A DNA stretch of 6,832 bases, taken from contig NVVI01000004.1 in assembly GCA_002402165.1 (NCBI GenBank), positions 41,837 through 48,668 of the forward strand, written 5' to 3'. The notes beneath the pieces are model-generated. The model made no database searches, had not been told where the DNA came from, and saw only the letters and a program-made list of their open reading frames with translations. Below, piece after piece: positions 1 through 6,799 of this stretch. Position 1 is the stretch's first letter. Each line of letters starts with the position of its first letter. This DNA is from Flavobacteriales bacterium (GTDB lineage Bacteria; Bacteroidota; Bacteroidia; Flavobacteriales_E; Vicingaceae). Made by a program: the position numbers and the translations under genes.

Positions 1-56
1 TTATCTAATTGAATTAATTGAGAATTAACATTTTGTGTTTATAACTTAAATCCAAG

Positions 57-91
57 TTGTGTAAACTGTAGGATTCTTAAAACTAACTTTA
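57..91 (+). promoter_or_regulatory. Weak candidate promoter for the small ORF
   Basis: TAACTTTA at 84-91 matches the Bacteroidota -7 consensus TAnnTTTG at all but the last base. A TTG at 57-59 could be the -33 element, but the spacer of 24 nt is longer than the usual 19-21. A start point near 98 would leave a leader of about 25 nt before the ATG at 123. The rest of 1-122 is AT-rich, has stops in all frames, and shows nothing else I can support. This is inference from a short degenerate motif. Confidence 0.2.
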
Positions 92-122
92 GGGGAGATT
101 TAACAACTAATATTCCTTAAAA

Positions 123-242
123 ATGAGCGTATTATACACAAAGATTAAAAAAGCAGAACGTTTTTTAAATAACTATATGGCGTTTTTCTTTGCTAACGGA
201 AACAAACAACACAGAATAAGTAATTACAGTATAGAGGAATAA
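123..242 (+). CDS. Small 39-residue hypothetical protein, convergent to the OmpA-family gene
   Basis: An ATG at 123 opens a 39-codon frame ending in TAA at 240-242. The N-terminal part (MSVLYTKIKKAERFLNNYMA) could form an amphipathic helix rich in Lys. It is followed by a short hydrophobic patch (FFFA, residues 21-24) and a polar tail (NGNKQHRISNYSIEE). There is no signal peptide, full membrane span, Cys pair or other motif I recognise. An in-frame stop at 108-110 makes this ATG the first possible start, and the leader is A-rich without a clear Shine-Dalgarno, as is normal in Bacteroidota. The best support is context: the stop codon falls inside a perfect palindrome that would end a plus-strand transcript exactly here. 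Codons are AT-leaning (AAA, GAA, TTA) like the neighbours. An open frame this short can arise by chance in AT-rich DNA, so it may instead be part of a non-coding RNA. Function unknown. Confidence 0.5.
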   Translation: MSVLYTKIKKAERFLNNYMAFFFANGNKQHRISNYSIEE

Positions 243-280
243 AAAAGAGATAAATTAATTTATCTCTTTTTTATTCCTCT
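233..280. terminator. Perfect 48-bp palindrome, bidirectional intrinsic terminator
   Basis: The left arm 233-256 and the right arm 257-280 are exact reverse complements: 24 bp with no mismatch and no spacer. Symmetry ends at 232/281 (t/g). Each strand reads an A6 tract, the core GAGATAAATTAATTTATCTC, then T6, so a GAGATAAA/TTTATCTC stem followed by a U-tract forms in both directions, extended by pairing of the A and U tracts. It lies 4 nt past the stop codon of the minus-strand OmpA-family gene and contains the TAA (240-242) of the plus-strand small ORF, as expected for a terminator shared by convergent genes. The stem is AT-rich, so its strength comes from its length. Confidence 0.85.
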
Positions 281-284
281 GTTC

Positions 285-2765
285 TTAAAGAATTTCCATT
301 TCAACTCTTCTGTTTTTCTGTCTACCCGCCTTAGTCTTATTATTTCCAATAGGCATTGTTTCTCCAAACCATTCTACATCTATCCTTTCTTTGTAAACAT
401 CATTTAAGATTAAGAAGTCTGCAACAGATTTCGATCGTTTTTTAGATAACCTTAAGTTACTTGATGCTTTACCTTGGCTATCTGTATGCCCAGAAACTTT
501 GAGTCTCCATTCGGGTTTCTTTAACAATAGTTTGGCTAAATTTTCTAATGATGGATAAGAGCTTTGTTTAATAACAGCTTTACCCGTTTCAAACTCAAGG
601 TTATCAAATGCAGCTTTTAAGATTTCCTCTTCTTCTTCCATTAATTCAATTTCTACTGGGGCAGGAGGGAGGTATTTGTAATAATAATAACCTTTATCAT
701 TTCTTAATGCTGTGATAGTATCATTACCCATAATAACTCTTATAAATTCGCTATTATCATCATCAGCAAGCATAAAGAGTTGACTATTATCCGAACGAAG
801 GTTTTCGAATCGATAATATTTTTCATGATTAAACATGGTGTCAGTTTCCAGTATTGTACCCATTTCATCAATTGTATGTAATAATTTGTACGGACAACCA
901 TTATTTTCTATTGGACCAGGGAAATTTGGACAATCATCTTCTTTGTCCATTATTCCATCACCATCGGTGTCTGGACATCCATTAAATTCAGGTAAACCAG
1001 GTACATCAGGACAATCATCTTCTTTATCCATAATATCATCTCCATCTCTATCTGGACAACCATTAAACTTAACTAAACCTGAATCTGTTACACAACTGTC
1101 ATTTTGATCTAAAATACCATCATTATCTACATCAGAGCAGCCTCTAAGTTCCCAAGTTCCAGGAATATCTATGCATTCATCTAATTTATCAGAAACACCG
1201 TCTTTATCTCTATCTTTTGGAGCCTTAAATAATATTGGTGCTCTTAGCCCAACAAAAATATCAACCCCCCTGATGTTTACATCTCTTCCTGGAGCAAATA
1301 ATGGCCTAATATCTCCTGTACCTATGCTTAGGTAATTGAATAGCCTTAGAGCCACACCTGTTCTAAATCCAGCAACTCTATTATAAGACAATGGAACTGA
1401 AACGCCCCATTTTTTGTGGTCAAACCTTGGTGTAACGGCATAGCTAGTTGGATAATGAACGCTGTTGGCATCATCGCCAAATTTCATGTTAATTCGAGTA
1501 TAAAAATTGGCATAAAAGTTTTTATAGACATGATAATCAACATCAAAATTAAAGTGAGTTGGAAGATTCATGTAAAATTCTTTATCATCATTATTGTCAA
1601 ATTTTACCCAACCTGAATCTAAAAAATTTTGTAGCGTAGAATCTAGTGAACGAAAACCTTTTGTGTTATCAAATTTTTGTAAATCAAAAGCATTAACATT
1701 AAAATTAAAGTTATTACTTGCTCCGCCTTTCTGATAGGTCATTCCTCCAATATCATTAAGTGCTAATCCAACTTTTAGCTTATATTTATTTTGATCTCTC
1801 ATCCACAAATCAGTTTTTCCATCCATATCGTATTTGTACTTTTTCCAATTTGGCCTCCATTCATATACAACACCTATATCGAGTCCTAATCCAAGTTTAG
1901 ACGTAAAATCGTTAATGTTTCCACTTGAAAATTCTTCGCCAGGATTTTTTGATTCAATAAAACCACCTAAATTTTCAGAATAGCCATAATCAAAATTTCC
2001 AGAAATAGAGTTTGCAGTGGTATCATTTTGAATGTTAAATTTTAGATCAGAAGAATGAAGATAAGCTGCTGCAACTCCTTGTAAAAATTTTATTTTTCCA
2101 CCAGCTTTAAAAAAGTGTTCATTTCTATCTGATAGAATTTGGGCATAACTTAAGTTGTATTCTATCCATGAATTCATAGATAGGTTAAAATCTTCATCAG
2201 AGACACTAAGGTCAAAAACATTAGGAAATTCAAAATCATTTGTTGCCAAACGTATTAATTCAGGAGATACATCATCTATATTTAAAAGGGTTCTACTTCT
2301 AATTTGAAATCCTATGGCTCTTTTTCTATCAATTGTAACCATGAAATTCAGAACATCAAATTCGGCATTTAAAAATAGAGATCGTTCTATATTTCCATTA
2401 TCTATTTCGAACATTTGACCTAACCCTCTTGCCTTGTAAGAGGCAGTAGAATCTACCGAAACAAGTTTGCCCAAGTCACCATTATTCATCCAATCGTCTG
2501 AATCAGCATAATTATCATCAAATGAATTAATCCACCAATGTGGCATTTTACTGGTGTTAAATTGCATGTGATTATTAAAACCACCAACATAAACATTAAA
2601 CAGAACTAAGTCGAATTTAAATCTACTATCAGCTATAGAGGCAGGGTTTAAGTCAGATCCCATTATCCCAGAGTAATTACTTTGTCTTAAACCAAGAAAC
2701 TCTTGGGAATAAGATGTAATGCTTAATGACAATACTACTAATAATGATAGTAAAGCTTTTTTCAT
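285..2765 (-). CDS. OmpA-family outer-membrane protein: DUF5723-like barrel, TSP3 repeats, OmpA C-terminal domain
   Basis: Protein of 826 residues. Residues 1-20 are a type I signal peptide (MKKALLSLLVVLSLSITSYS) with predicted cleavage before Gln21. Residues 21 to about 515 resemble the Bacteroidota DUF5723 family, with the opening LGLRQSNYSGIMGSDLNPAS and many alternating aromatic strands; I infer an outer-membrane beta-barrel. Residues 518-624 hold four calcium-binding-type TSP3 repeats, listed separately. Residues 626-711 are an unassigned linker ending in an acidic run (EEEEE, 710-714). Residues 716-826 are an OmpA C-terminal domain with AAFDNLEFETGKA, GHTDSQG and LSKKRSKSV; Asp762 and Arg777 sit where the family binds the diaminopimelate of peptidoglycan. 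The likely role is a barrel anchored to the cell wall; whether it is a pore, an adhesin or purely structural is not shown. The start is ATG at 2765, directly ahead of the Lys-Lys of the signal peptide. The gene has its own leader downstream of trkH and ends at the palindromic terminator. Confidence 0.93.
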   Translation of the reverse strand: MKKALLSLLVVLSLSITSYSQEFLGLRQSNYSGIMGSDLNPASIADSRFKFDLVLFNVYVGGFNNHMQFNTSKMPHWWINSFDDNYADSDDWMNNGDLGKLVSVDSTASYKARGLGQMFEIDNGNIERSLFLNAEFDVLNFMVTIDRKRAIGFQIRSRTLLNIDDVSPELIRLATNDFEFPNVFDLSVSDEDFNLSMNSWIEYNLSYAQILSDRNEHFFKAGGKIKFLQGVAAAYLHSSDLKFNIQNDTTANSISGNFDYGYSENLGGFIESKNPGEEFSSGNINDFTSKLGLGLDIGVVYEWRPNWKKYKYDMDGKTDLWMRDQNKYKLKVGLALNDIGGMTYQKGGASNNFNFNVNAFDLQKFDNTKGFRSLDSTLQNFLDSGWVKFDNNDDKEFYMNLPTHFNFDVDYHVYKNFYANFYTRINMKFGDDANSVHYPTSYAVTPRFDHKKWGVSVPLSYNRVAGFRTGVALRLFNYLSIGTGDIRPLFAPGRDVNIRGVDIFVGLRAPILFKAPKDRDKDGVSDKLDECIDIPGTWELRGCSDVDNDGILDQNDSCVTDSGLVKFNGCPDRDGDDIMDKEDDCPDVPGLPEFNGCPDTDGDGIMDKEDDCPNFPGPIENNGCPYKLLHTIDEMGTILETDTMFNHEKYYRFENLRSDNSQLFMLADDDNSEFIRVIMGNDTITALRNDKGYYYYKYLPPAPVEIELMEEEEEILKAAFDNLEFETGKAVIKQSSYPSLENLAKLLLKKPEWRLKVSGHTDSQGKASSNLRLSKKRSKSVADFLILNDVYKERIDVEWFGETMPIGNNKTKAGRQKNRRVEMEIL
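894..1214 (-). repeat. Four tandem thrombospondin type 3 (TSP3) repeats within the OmpA-family gene
   Basis: These bases encode residues 518-624 as four units of 26, 27, 27 and 27 residues: 518-543, 544-570, 571-597 and 598-624. Each has the pattern D-x-D-x-D-G-(I/V)-x-D, an Asp-rich turn, a first Cys, and a closing GC. The Asp pattern is the known Ca2+-binding signature of TSP3 repeats, which form a stiff rod between barrel and anchor domains. Unit 3 (DNA 975-1055) and unit 4 (894-974) share IMDKEDDCP and NGCPD, and by manual alignment are about three-quarters identical in DNA, so they look like the most recent duplication. All eight Cys of the protein lie here, spaced strictly 12 and 15 residues apart. 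Confidence 0.88.
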
Positions 2766-2771
2766 AAAGGG

Positions 2772-2818
2772 TTTAATTGCAAATTAAAACTAATACGTTA
2801 GTTACAACTCATAAGTTG
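2772..2818 (-). promoter_or_regulatory. Three adjacent short inverted repeats in the leader of the OmpA-family gene
   Basis: Between the candidate promoter and the ATG lie three consecutive perfect dyads. These are TTTAATT/AATTAAA at 2772-2778 and 2782-2788 (3-nt spacer), AACTAA/TTAGTT at 2788-2793 and 2798-2803 (4-nt spacer), and CAACT/AGTTG at 2805-2809 and 2814-2818 (4-nt spacer). Together they cover most of the likely 5' leader and end 6 nt before the start codon. They could be small stem-loops affecting stability or translation of a heavily expressed membrane-protein mRNA. The arms are short and AT-rich, so chance is a real alternative, and I recognise no known riboswitch. Confidence 0.25.
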
Positions 2819-2822
2819 CACA

Positions 2823-2853
2823 CTAAAATAAAACAAAGATGTTATTGAAACAA
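2823..2853 (-). promoter_or_regulatory. Candidate Bacteroidota-type promoter for the OmpA-family gene
   Basis: Read on the minus strand, TTG (2853-2851) is followed after exactly 20 nt by TATTTTAG (2830-2823). This resembles the Bacteroidota arrangement of a -33 TTG/TTTG and a -7 TAnnTTTG, with one mismatch in the -7 box. A start point near 2816 would give a leader of roughly 50 nt. CATCTTTG at 2841-2834 is an alternative -7 box with one mismatch but has no TTG at the right distance. A promoter here fits the 108-bp gap after trkH and the unrelated function of the downstream gene. Confidence 0.4.
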
Positions 2854-2873
2854 GAAATTGCTAGGTATTTATT

Positions 2874-4331
2874 TTAATTTCTTTTCCAAAAGTAAGGAGT
2901 AAAAAGGATGGCGATTGTAAAAAGCTCTAATCTACCTAAAAGCATTAGGAAGGCTAACACCCATTTTGCCGGATCTGGTAAATTATAGAAATTACCTGAA
3001 GGACCTAATTTTCCAATTCCAGGGCCTACATTACCAATAGATGTAGCAACAGCACTTATGGCTTCAATAAAATCTACTCCAAGGAAAGTCATGATAATTG
3101 AACCTAAAACAAACATAAACAAGTAGAAAAATACAAAAGCCAATAAGTTGTATATGATTTTAGAAGACACAACTTGTCCGTTAAGGTTTACAGGGACAAT
3201 GGCACTTGGGTGCAATTTTCTTTTAAACTCTAAAAAGCCATTTTTCATTAAGAGTATAATCCGAACTATTTTCATTCCACCACTTGTAGAACCTGCACTT
3301 GCTCCAGTAAAAAGCAATAGGAAGAAGATGAATGTGATGAAAGATCCCCAAGTGGTAAAGTCTGTAGTGGCATAACCTGTTGTTGTAATTATACTTACTA
3401 CTTGAAATAAAACACTTCTAACTGATTCTTCAAAATTATTATTGTAGATAACAGGAGTGATAATTATACATAACAATATAATAGCTCCTACATACCATTT
3501 AAACTCATCATTTTTCCAGAATTTTTGGAACTTGAATTTAAATCCAAAATAGAGTAGTGTAAAGTTGGTTCCCGCTAAAAGCATGAATATAATAATTATG
3601 TAATGTATAGCTGGTGAATCAAAATATGCAATGCTTTCTTGCTTGGTAGAAAAACCTCCAGTTGACATTGTTGTAAGTGAATGATTAATGGCATCATAAA
3701 AATCCATTCCAGCAAGCATTAGTAATACGCATTGAACCATAGTTAAGGAAAAGTAAATAAACCATAATCGTTTTGCAGTTTCTTTAATTCGAGGATGTAT
3801 TTTATCTTTAGTTGGACCAGGTGATTCTGAAGCGAATAACTCCATTCCTCCAACACCTAAAAGAGGTAAAATAGCAATGGTTAAAACGATAATTCCCATA
3901 CCGCCAATCCACTGTGTCATACTACGCCAAAAGAGTACTCCTTTTGGTAATGCTTCAATATCATTTAGAATAGAAGATCCTGTTGTTGTTAGTCCTGAAA
4001 TGGTTTCAAAATAAGCATTGGTATAATCGGGGATTGCTCCAGAGAGTATGTAAGGTAATGTGCCAACAATAGTCATAGAAGTCCACCCTAAAGCAACAAT
4101 TAAGTATCCTTCACGCTTTTTTATTTCATCATTTTTATGATGGCGTGTGGATAGTTTTAACCCTAAACCTATCAATAAAGTAATTGTTGAGGATAGTATT
4201 AGTGCATTTAAATCGCCACTGTTGTAGTAAAGAGAAATAGGAATAGAGAGCGACATCAATGCTCCAGAAATTATTATTAAACTGCCTACAACATTAGTAA
4301 CAACTTTAATATTAATTAAACTCTTAGGCAT
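2874..4331 (-). CDS. trkH: TrkH, K+ uptake channel/transporter subunit
   Basis: Integral inner-membrane protein of 485 residues, close to the 483 of E. coli TrkH. TrkH/TrkG/KtrB proteins carry four pseudo-repeats of two membrane helices around a pore loop, and all four loops are visible: GLTTTGS (113-119), TTMSTGGF (220-227), TTTGY (316-320) and SIGNVGPG (431-438), with filter glycines 118, 225, 319 and 436. Between the third and fourth loops is GASAGSTSGGMK (343-354), the conserved flexible segment that gates the pore in this family. GRLELFT (466-472) carries the conserved Arg of the last helix. The start ATG lies 4 nt after the trkA stop (TAAgaaaATG on the coding strand), so the two are very likely co-transcribed and translationally coupled. 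The partner has two RCK halves, which favours a Trk rather than a Ktr system. No strong terminator follows the gene. Confidence 0.96.
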   Translation of the reverse strand: MPKSLINIKVVTNVVGSLIIISGALMSLSIPISLYYNSGDLNALILSSTITLLIGLGLKLSTRHHKNDEIKKREGYLIVALGWTSMTIVGTLPYILSGAIPDYTNAYFETISGLTTTGSSILNDIEALPKGVLFWRSMTQWIGGMGIIVLTIAILPLLGVGGMELFASESPGPTKDKIHPRIKETAKRLWFIYFSLTMVQCVLLMLAGMDFYDAINHSLTTMSTGGFSTKQESIAYFDSPAIHYIIIIFMLLAGTNFTLLYFGFKFKFQKFWKNDEFKWYVGAIILLCIIITPVIYNNNFEESVRSVLFQVVSIITTTGYATTDFTTWGSFITFIFFLLLFTGASAGSTSGGMKIVRIILLMKNGFLEFKRKLHPSAIVPVNLNGQVVSSKIIYNLLAFVFFYLFMFVLGSIIMTFLGVDFIEAISAVATSIGNVGPGIGKLGPSGNFYNLPDPAKWVLAFLMLLGRLELFTIAILFTPYFWKRN

Positions 4332-4335
4332 TTTC

Positions 4336-5676
4336 TTATTGGAAAAACTTCTCTATTTCGTGTATAGAATCTGTGTGGGTAAAGACCACCACTTTGTCGC
4401 CTTCTTGCATTTGAAAACCGCCAAAAGGAATAAAACCTTCATTATCCCTAATCACTCCAGCTATATTTGTGGCTTCAGGAATTTTTAACTCTCTTATTGG
4501 TTTGGAAGTAATTTTGGATCCAGCTTTTACATTAAATTCAATAATTTCTCCATCTACACCATGTAAATTGGCAATTTCTTCAACTTCACCTTTTCTAATA
4601 AATTTAAAAATGTTGCTTGCAGCAATCATTTTTTTATTGATTAAAGTATCAATACCAATGTTATGTGAAAGGTTAATATAATCTATGTTTTCTACCCCTG
4701 CAATAGTTTTTTTAACTCCATGCGATTTTGCTACCAAAGAAGAAATAATGTTGGTTTCAGAATTTCCTGTAACAGATATAAAAGCATCCATATCTTCAAT
4801 GTTCTCTTCTTCTAATGCTTGTACATCTGTTCCATCAGTATTGATAACTAGTGTTTTCTTTAGCTTTTCAGCAATTTGTTCAGCTTTCTTTTTATCTTTT
4901 TCAATAAGAATTACTTTATATTTTTTTTCTAATAATTCAGCAGTAAGAACGCCAATTCTACTGCCACCTAATATCATTATATTTTTTATTTCGTAACATT
5001 CTTGACCACAAAGCGATGTGATTTGGTCAATGCTTTCTGGTGTAGAAATGAAATAGACAATATCATTTTCTAGAATGGTAGTGTTTCCTTGAACCATTAT
5101 TGTTTCATCATTTCTTAATAAAGCAATTGGTTTAAATGAACGGTTAGGATTTAAATGCTTTGTCTCTACAATTGATTTATCCTTTAAAGGAGAACTTGCA
5201 GTAATTGAAATTCCAAATACGGTTAGCTTGCCTCCTTCAAATTCATAATCATTGGTAAATGCAGATTGGCTTATTAATCGTTGAATTTCTTTAGAGGCTA
5301 ATTCTACAGGAGAAATAATACTATCAACGCCTAAGTCACTATAGAGGTCACGCATTTCGGAACCAATACCTTCGTAATTACTAATTCTGGCAATGGTTCT
5401 TTTGGCACCTAATTTTTTGCCATTAATACAAACTAACAAATTGGTTTCTTCCGATGAAGTTGCTGCAATCAGCAAATCGCAATTATCAACTTTAACTTCT
5501 TTAAGAATGTTAATGTCTTTGGCGTTTCCTCTTACTCCGTAAACATCAAGGTGGGCTTGAACATAGTTTAATCTGTCCTCATTGTCATCTATAATGTAGA
5601 TGTTTTGAGCTTCGTTAGACATCATTTTTGCCAAGTGAAATCCTACTTCTCCGGCTCCTGCAATTACAATTCTCAT
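4336..5676 (-). CDS. trkA: TrkA, nucleotide-binding regulatory subunit of the Trk K+ system
   Basis: Cytoplasmic peripheral protein of 446 residues (E. coli TrkA has 458) made of two consecutive RCK units. The first Rossmann fold starts at residue 1 with IVIAGAGEVG (Gly7, Gly9, Gly12) and an acidic pair DD at 30-31 for the ribose. The first RCK_C lobe covers about 145-222. The second Rossmann fold starts near 232 with IMILGGSRIG and Glu259 at the end of its second strand, and the second RCK_C lobe covers about 368-446. The duplicated RCK layout separates TrkA from the single-unit KtrA. In this family, dimers form a ring under TrkH and open or close it with bound NAD(H) or ATP/ADP. The ATG start places the first strand at the N-terminus as expected, and the protein has no signal peptide. 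It is first in a tight trkA-trkH operon, 61 bp downstream of the peptidase gene. Confidence 0.96.
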   Translation of the reverse strand: MRIVIAGAGEVGFHLAKMMSNEAQNIYIIDDNEDRLNYVQAHLDVYGVRGNAKDINILKEVKVDNCDLLIAATSSEETNLLVCINGKKLGAKRTIARISNYEGIGSEMRDLYSDLGVDSIISPVELASKEIQRLISQSAFTNDYEFEGGKLTVFGISITASSPLKDKSIVETKHLNPNRSFKPIALLRNDETIMVQGNTTILENDIVYFISTPESIDQITSLCGQECYEIKNIMILGGSRIGVLTAELLEKKYKVILIEKDKKKAEQIAEKLKKTLVINTDGTDVQALEEENIEDMDAFISVTGNSETNIISSLVAKSHGVKKTIAGVENIDYINLSHNIGIDTLINKKMIAASNIFKFIRKGEVEEIANLHGVDGEIIEFNVKAGSKITSKPIRELKIPEATNIAGVIRDNEGFIPFGGFQMQEGDKVVVFTHTDSIHEIEKFFQ

Positions 5677-5700
5677 TCTTTAGATTAAGAAATTATAGGG

Positions 5701-5708
5701 CAAATGTA
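5701..5708 (-). promoter_or_regulatory. Candidate -7 element upstream of trkA
   Basis: On the minus strand TACATTTG is an exact match to the Bacteroidota -7 consensus TAnnTTTG, in the 61-bp gap between the peptidase stop and the trkA start. It would give a leader of about 20 nt. The expected -33 region, near 5728-5732, has no TTG; a TTG lies only 2 nt upstream, too close to serve. No hairpin terminator separates the two genes, so trkAH may also receive read-through from the peptidase gene. Confidence 0.38.
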
Positions 5709-5737
5709 AACAAGAATTGATAAGAGTAGATTTATTT

Positions 5738-6772
5738 TTAAAAAATTTTCACAACAGTTTCTTTACTCGATTTTTTGTAGCCTCTATACATTCCTTTTGT
5801 GTTAAAAGGCATGGCAATGTTCCCATCTGTATCTAATGCAATTAAGCCGCCAGAACCACCAAATTTCACCATCTTATCATTAATGATATAATTGGCTGCA
5901 TCTTGCAAACTCATCCCTTTGTATTCCATTAGAGCAGAAACATCATAAGCAACTACTTTTCGTATAAAATACTCTCCATGACCAGTACAAGAAACGCCAC
6001 AGGTTTTGTTATTGGCATAAGTCCCTGCACCAATAATTGGCGAATCGCCAACTCTACCATATTTCTTGTTAGTCATTCCACCTGTTGAAGTTGCAGCCGT
6101 AATGTTTCCATTTTTATCTAAAGCAACAGCCCCAACTGTTCCAAATTTGCTGTCTTTTAAAGCCTCTGGATCAATTAAATAACCTTCATCGTCTTCAGAA
6201 TGATCGAGTTGAATTTTTTCACTTTCTTTTATTTTTTGAAGTTGATCGTATCTTTTTTGGTTGAAAAAATAATTGGAATCTTCTATTTCTAGTCCATTAA
6301 TTTTTGCAAATTCATCAGCTCCTTTTCCAGTTAGCATTACATGCTGTGATTTTTCCATTACTAAACGTGCAGCTGTAATTGGGTTTTTAATTGTACTAAC
6401 TCCTCCAACAGCTCCCGCATTGAGGTCTTTTCCTTCCATAATAGATGCATCCATCTCATTAGTGCCAGCATTGGTAAAAACAGCCCCTTTACCAGCATTA
6501 AACAATGGAGAATCCTCCATGATATTAATTGCTGCTTCTACCGCATCGGTTGAAGAACCACCATCTTCTAGTACTTTATATCCAGCATTTAATGCTTCAT
6601 TTAATTTATCTCGATATGCTTTTTCTTTTTCATCGCTTAGGTTTTTTTTGAGAATAGTTCCTGCACCTCCGTGAATTACAATGGCAAAATTTTGTTTCAT
6701 AGCAGTAGGTTTTTGACCAATAATGATTGTGCTTAAACTAAAAAGACACAATACAAGAAATAATTTTTTCAT
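5738..6772 (-). CDS. iaaA: Exported isoaspartyl peptidase/L-asparaginase (plant-type, Ntn-hydrolase)
   Basis: Hydrolyses beta-aspartyl (isoaspartyl) dipeptides and L-asparagine. The product is 344 residues from the ATG at 6772. Residues 1 to about 19 are a type I signal peptide (MKKLFLVLCLFSLSTIIIG, then Gln), so it should act in the periplasm. HGGAG (34-38) is the N-terminal family motif. The precursor should cut itself before Thr212 in FGTVGAVAL, leaving an alpha chain and a beta chain of 133 residues. By alignment with E. coli IaaA, Thr212 is the nucleophile (Thr179 there), Thr230 in ATSTGG matches Thr197, Arg240 and Asp243 in GRVGDSP match Arg207 and Asp210, and Thr263-Gly264 in CTGHGE match Thr230-Gly231. 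Nothing needed for catalysis is missing. The stretch before the cleavage site (about 180-210) is charged and probably flexible. A frame two codons longer would need TTG at 6778; ATG-Lys-Lys suits a signal peptide better. A glycosylasparaginase role is less likely because the cleavage motif is GTVGAVA. Confidence 0.94.
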   Translation of the reverse strand: MKKLFLVLCLFSLSTIIIGQKPTAMKQNFAIVIHGGAGTILKKNLSDEKEKAYRDKLNEALNAGYKVLEDGGSSTDAVEAAINIMEDSPLFNAGKGAVFTNAGTNEMDASIMEGKDLNAGAVGGVSTIKNPITAARLVMEKSQHVMLTGKGADEFAKINGLEIEDSNYFFNQKRYDQLQKIKESEKIQLDHSEDDEGYLIDPEALKDSKFGTVGAVALDKNGNITAATSTGGMTNKKYGRVGDSPIIGAGTYANNKTCGVSCTGHGEYFIRKVVAYDVSALMEYKGMSLQDAANYIINDKMVKFGGSGGLIALDTDGNIAMPFNTKGMYRGYKKSSKETVVKIF

Positions 6773-6799
6773 AATCAATAATTCAACTAATTTAGCCTC

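Noticed and set aside
14..28. TTAATT/AATTAA hairpin near the left edge
   Set aside because: Six A-T pairs only, with no gene visible that it could serve; expected by chance in this composition.
835..1107. Open plus-strand frame of 90 codons with internally repeated Ser/Pro/Gly segments
   Set aside because: It is the antisense shadow of the TSP3 repeats; its own repeats mirror the repeat units of the OmpA-family gene.
2852..2883. Inverted repeat AAGAAATT/AATTTCTT at the end of trkH, as a terminator
   Set aside because: Arms of 8 bp with only one G-C pair and a 16-nt loop, overlapping the trkH stop, with only a broken T-tract after it; too weak to call.
4685..4996. Open plus-strand frame of 103 codons with a hydrophobic Phe/Ser-rich translation
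   Set aside because: Antisense to the second Rossmann fold of trkA; such frames are common opposite Lys/Glu-rich coding DNA.
6273..6674. Open plus-strand frame of 133 codons
   Set aside because: It lies wholly antisense to the peptidase gene, whose reading frame carries all catalytic residues; the antisense translation shows no domain.
6740..6772. Lipoprotein signal around the early Cys of the peptidase signal peptide
   Set aside because: The Cys is the ninth residue and is preceded by Leu rather than Gly/Ala/Ser, so it fits the hydrophobic core of a type I signal peptide, not a lipobox.
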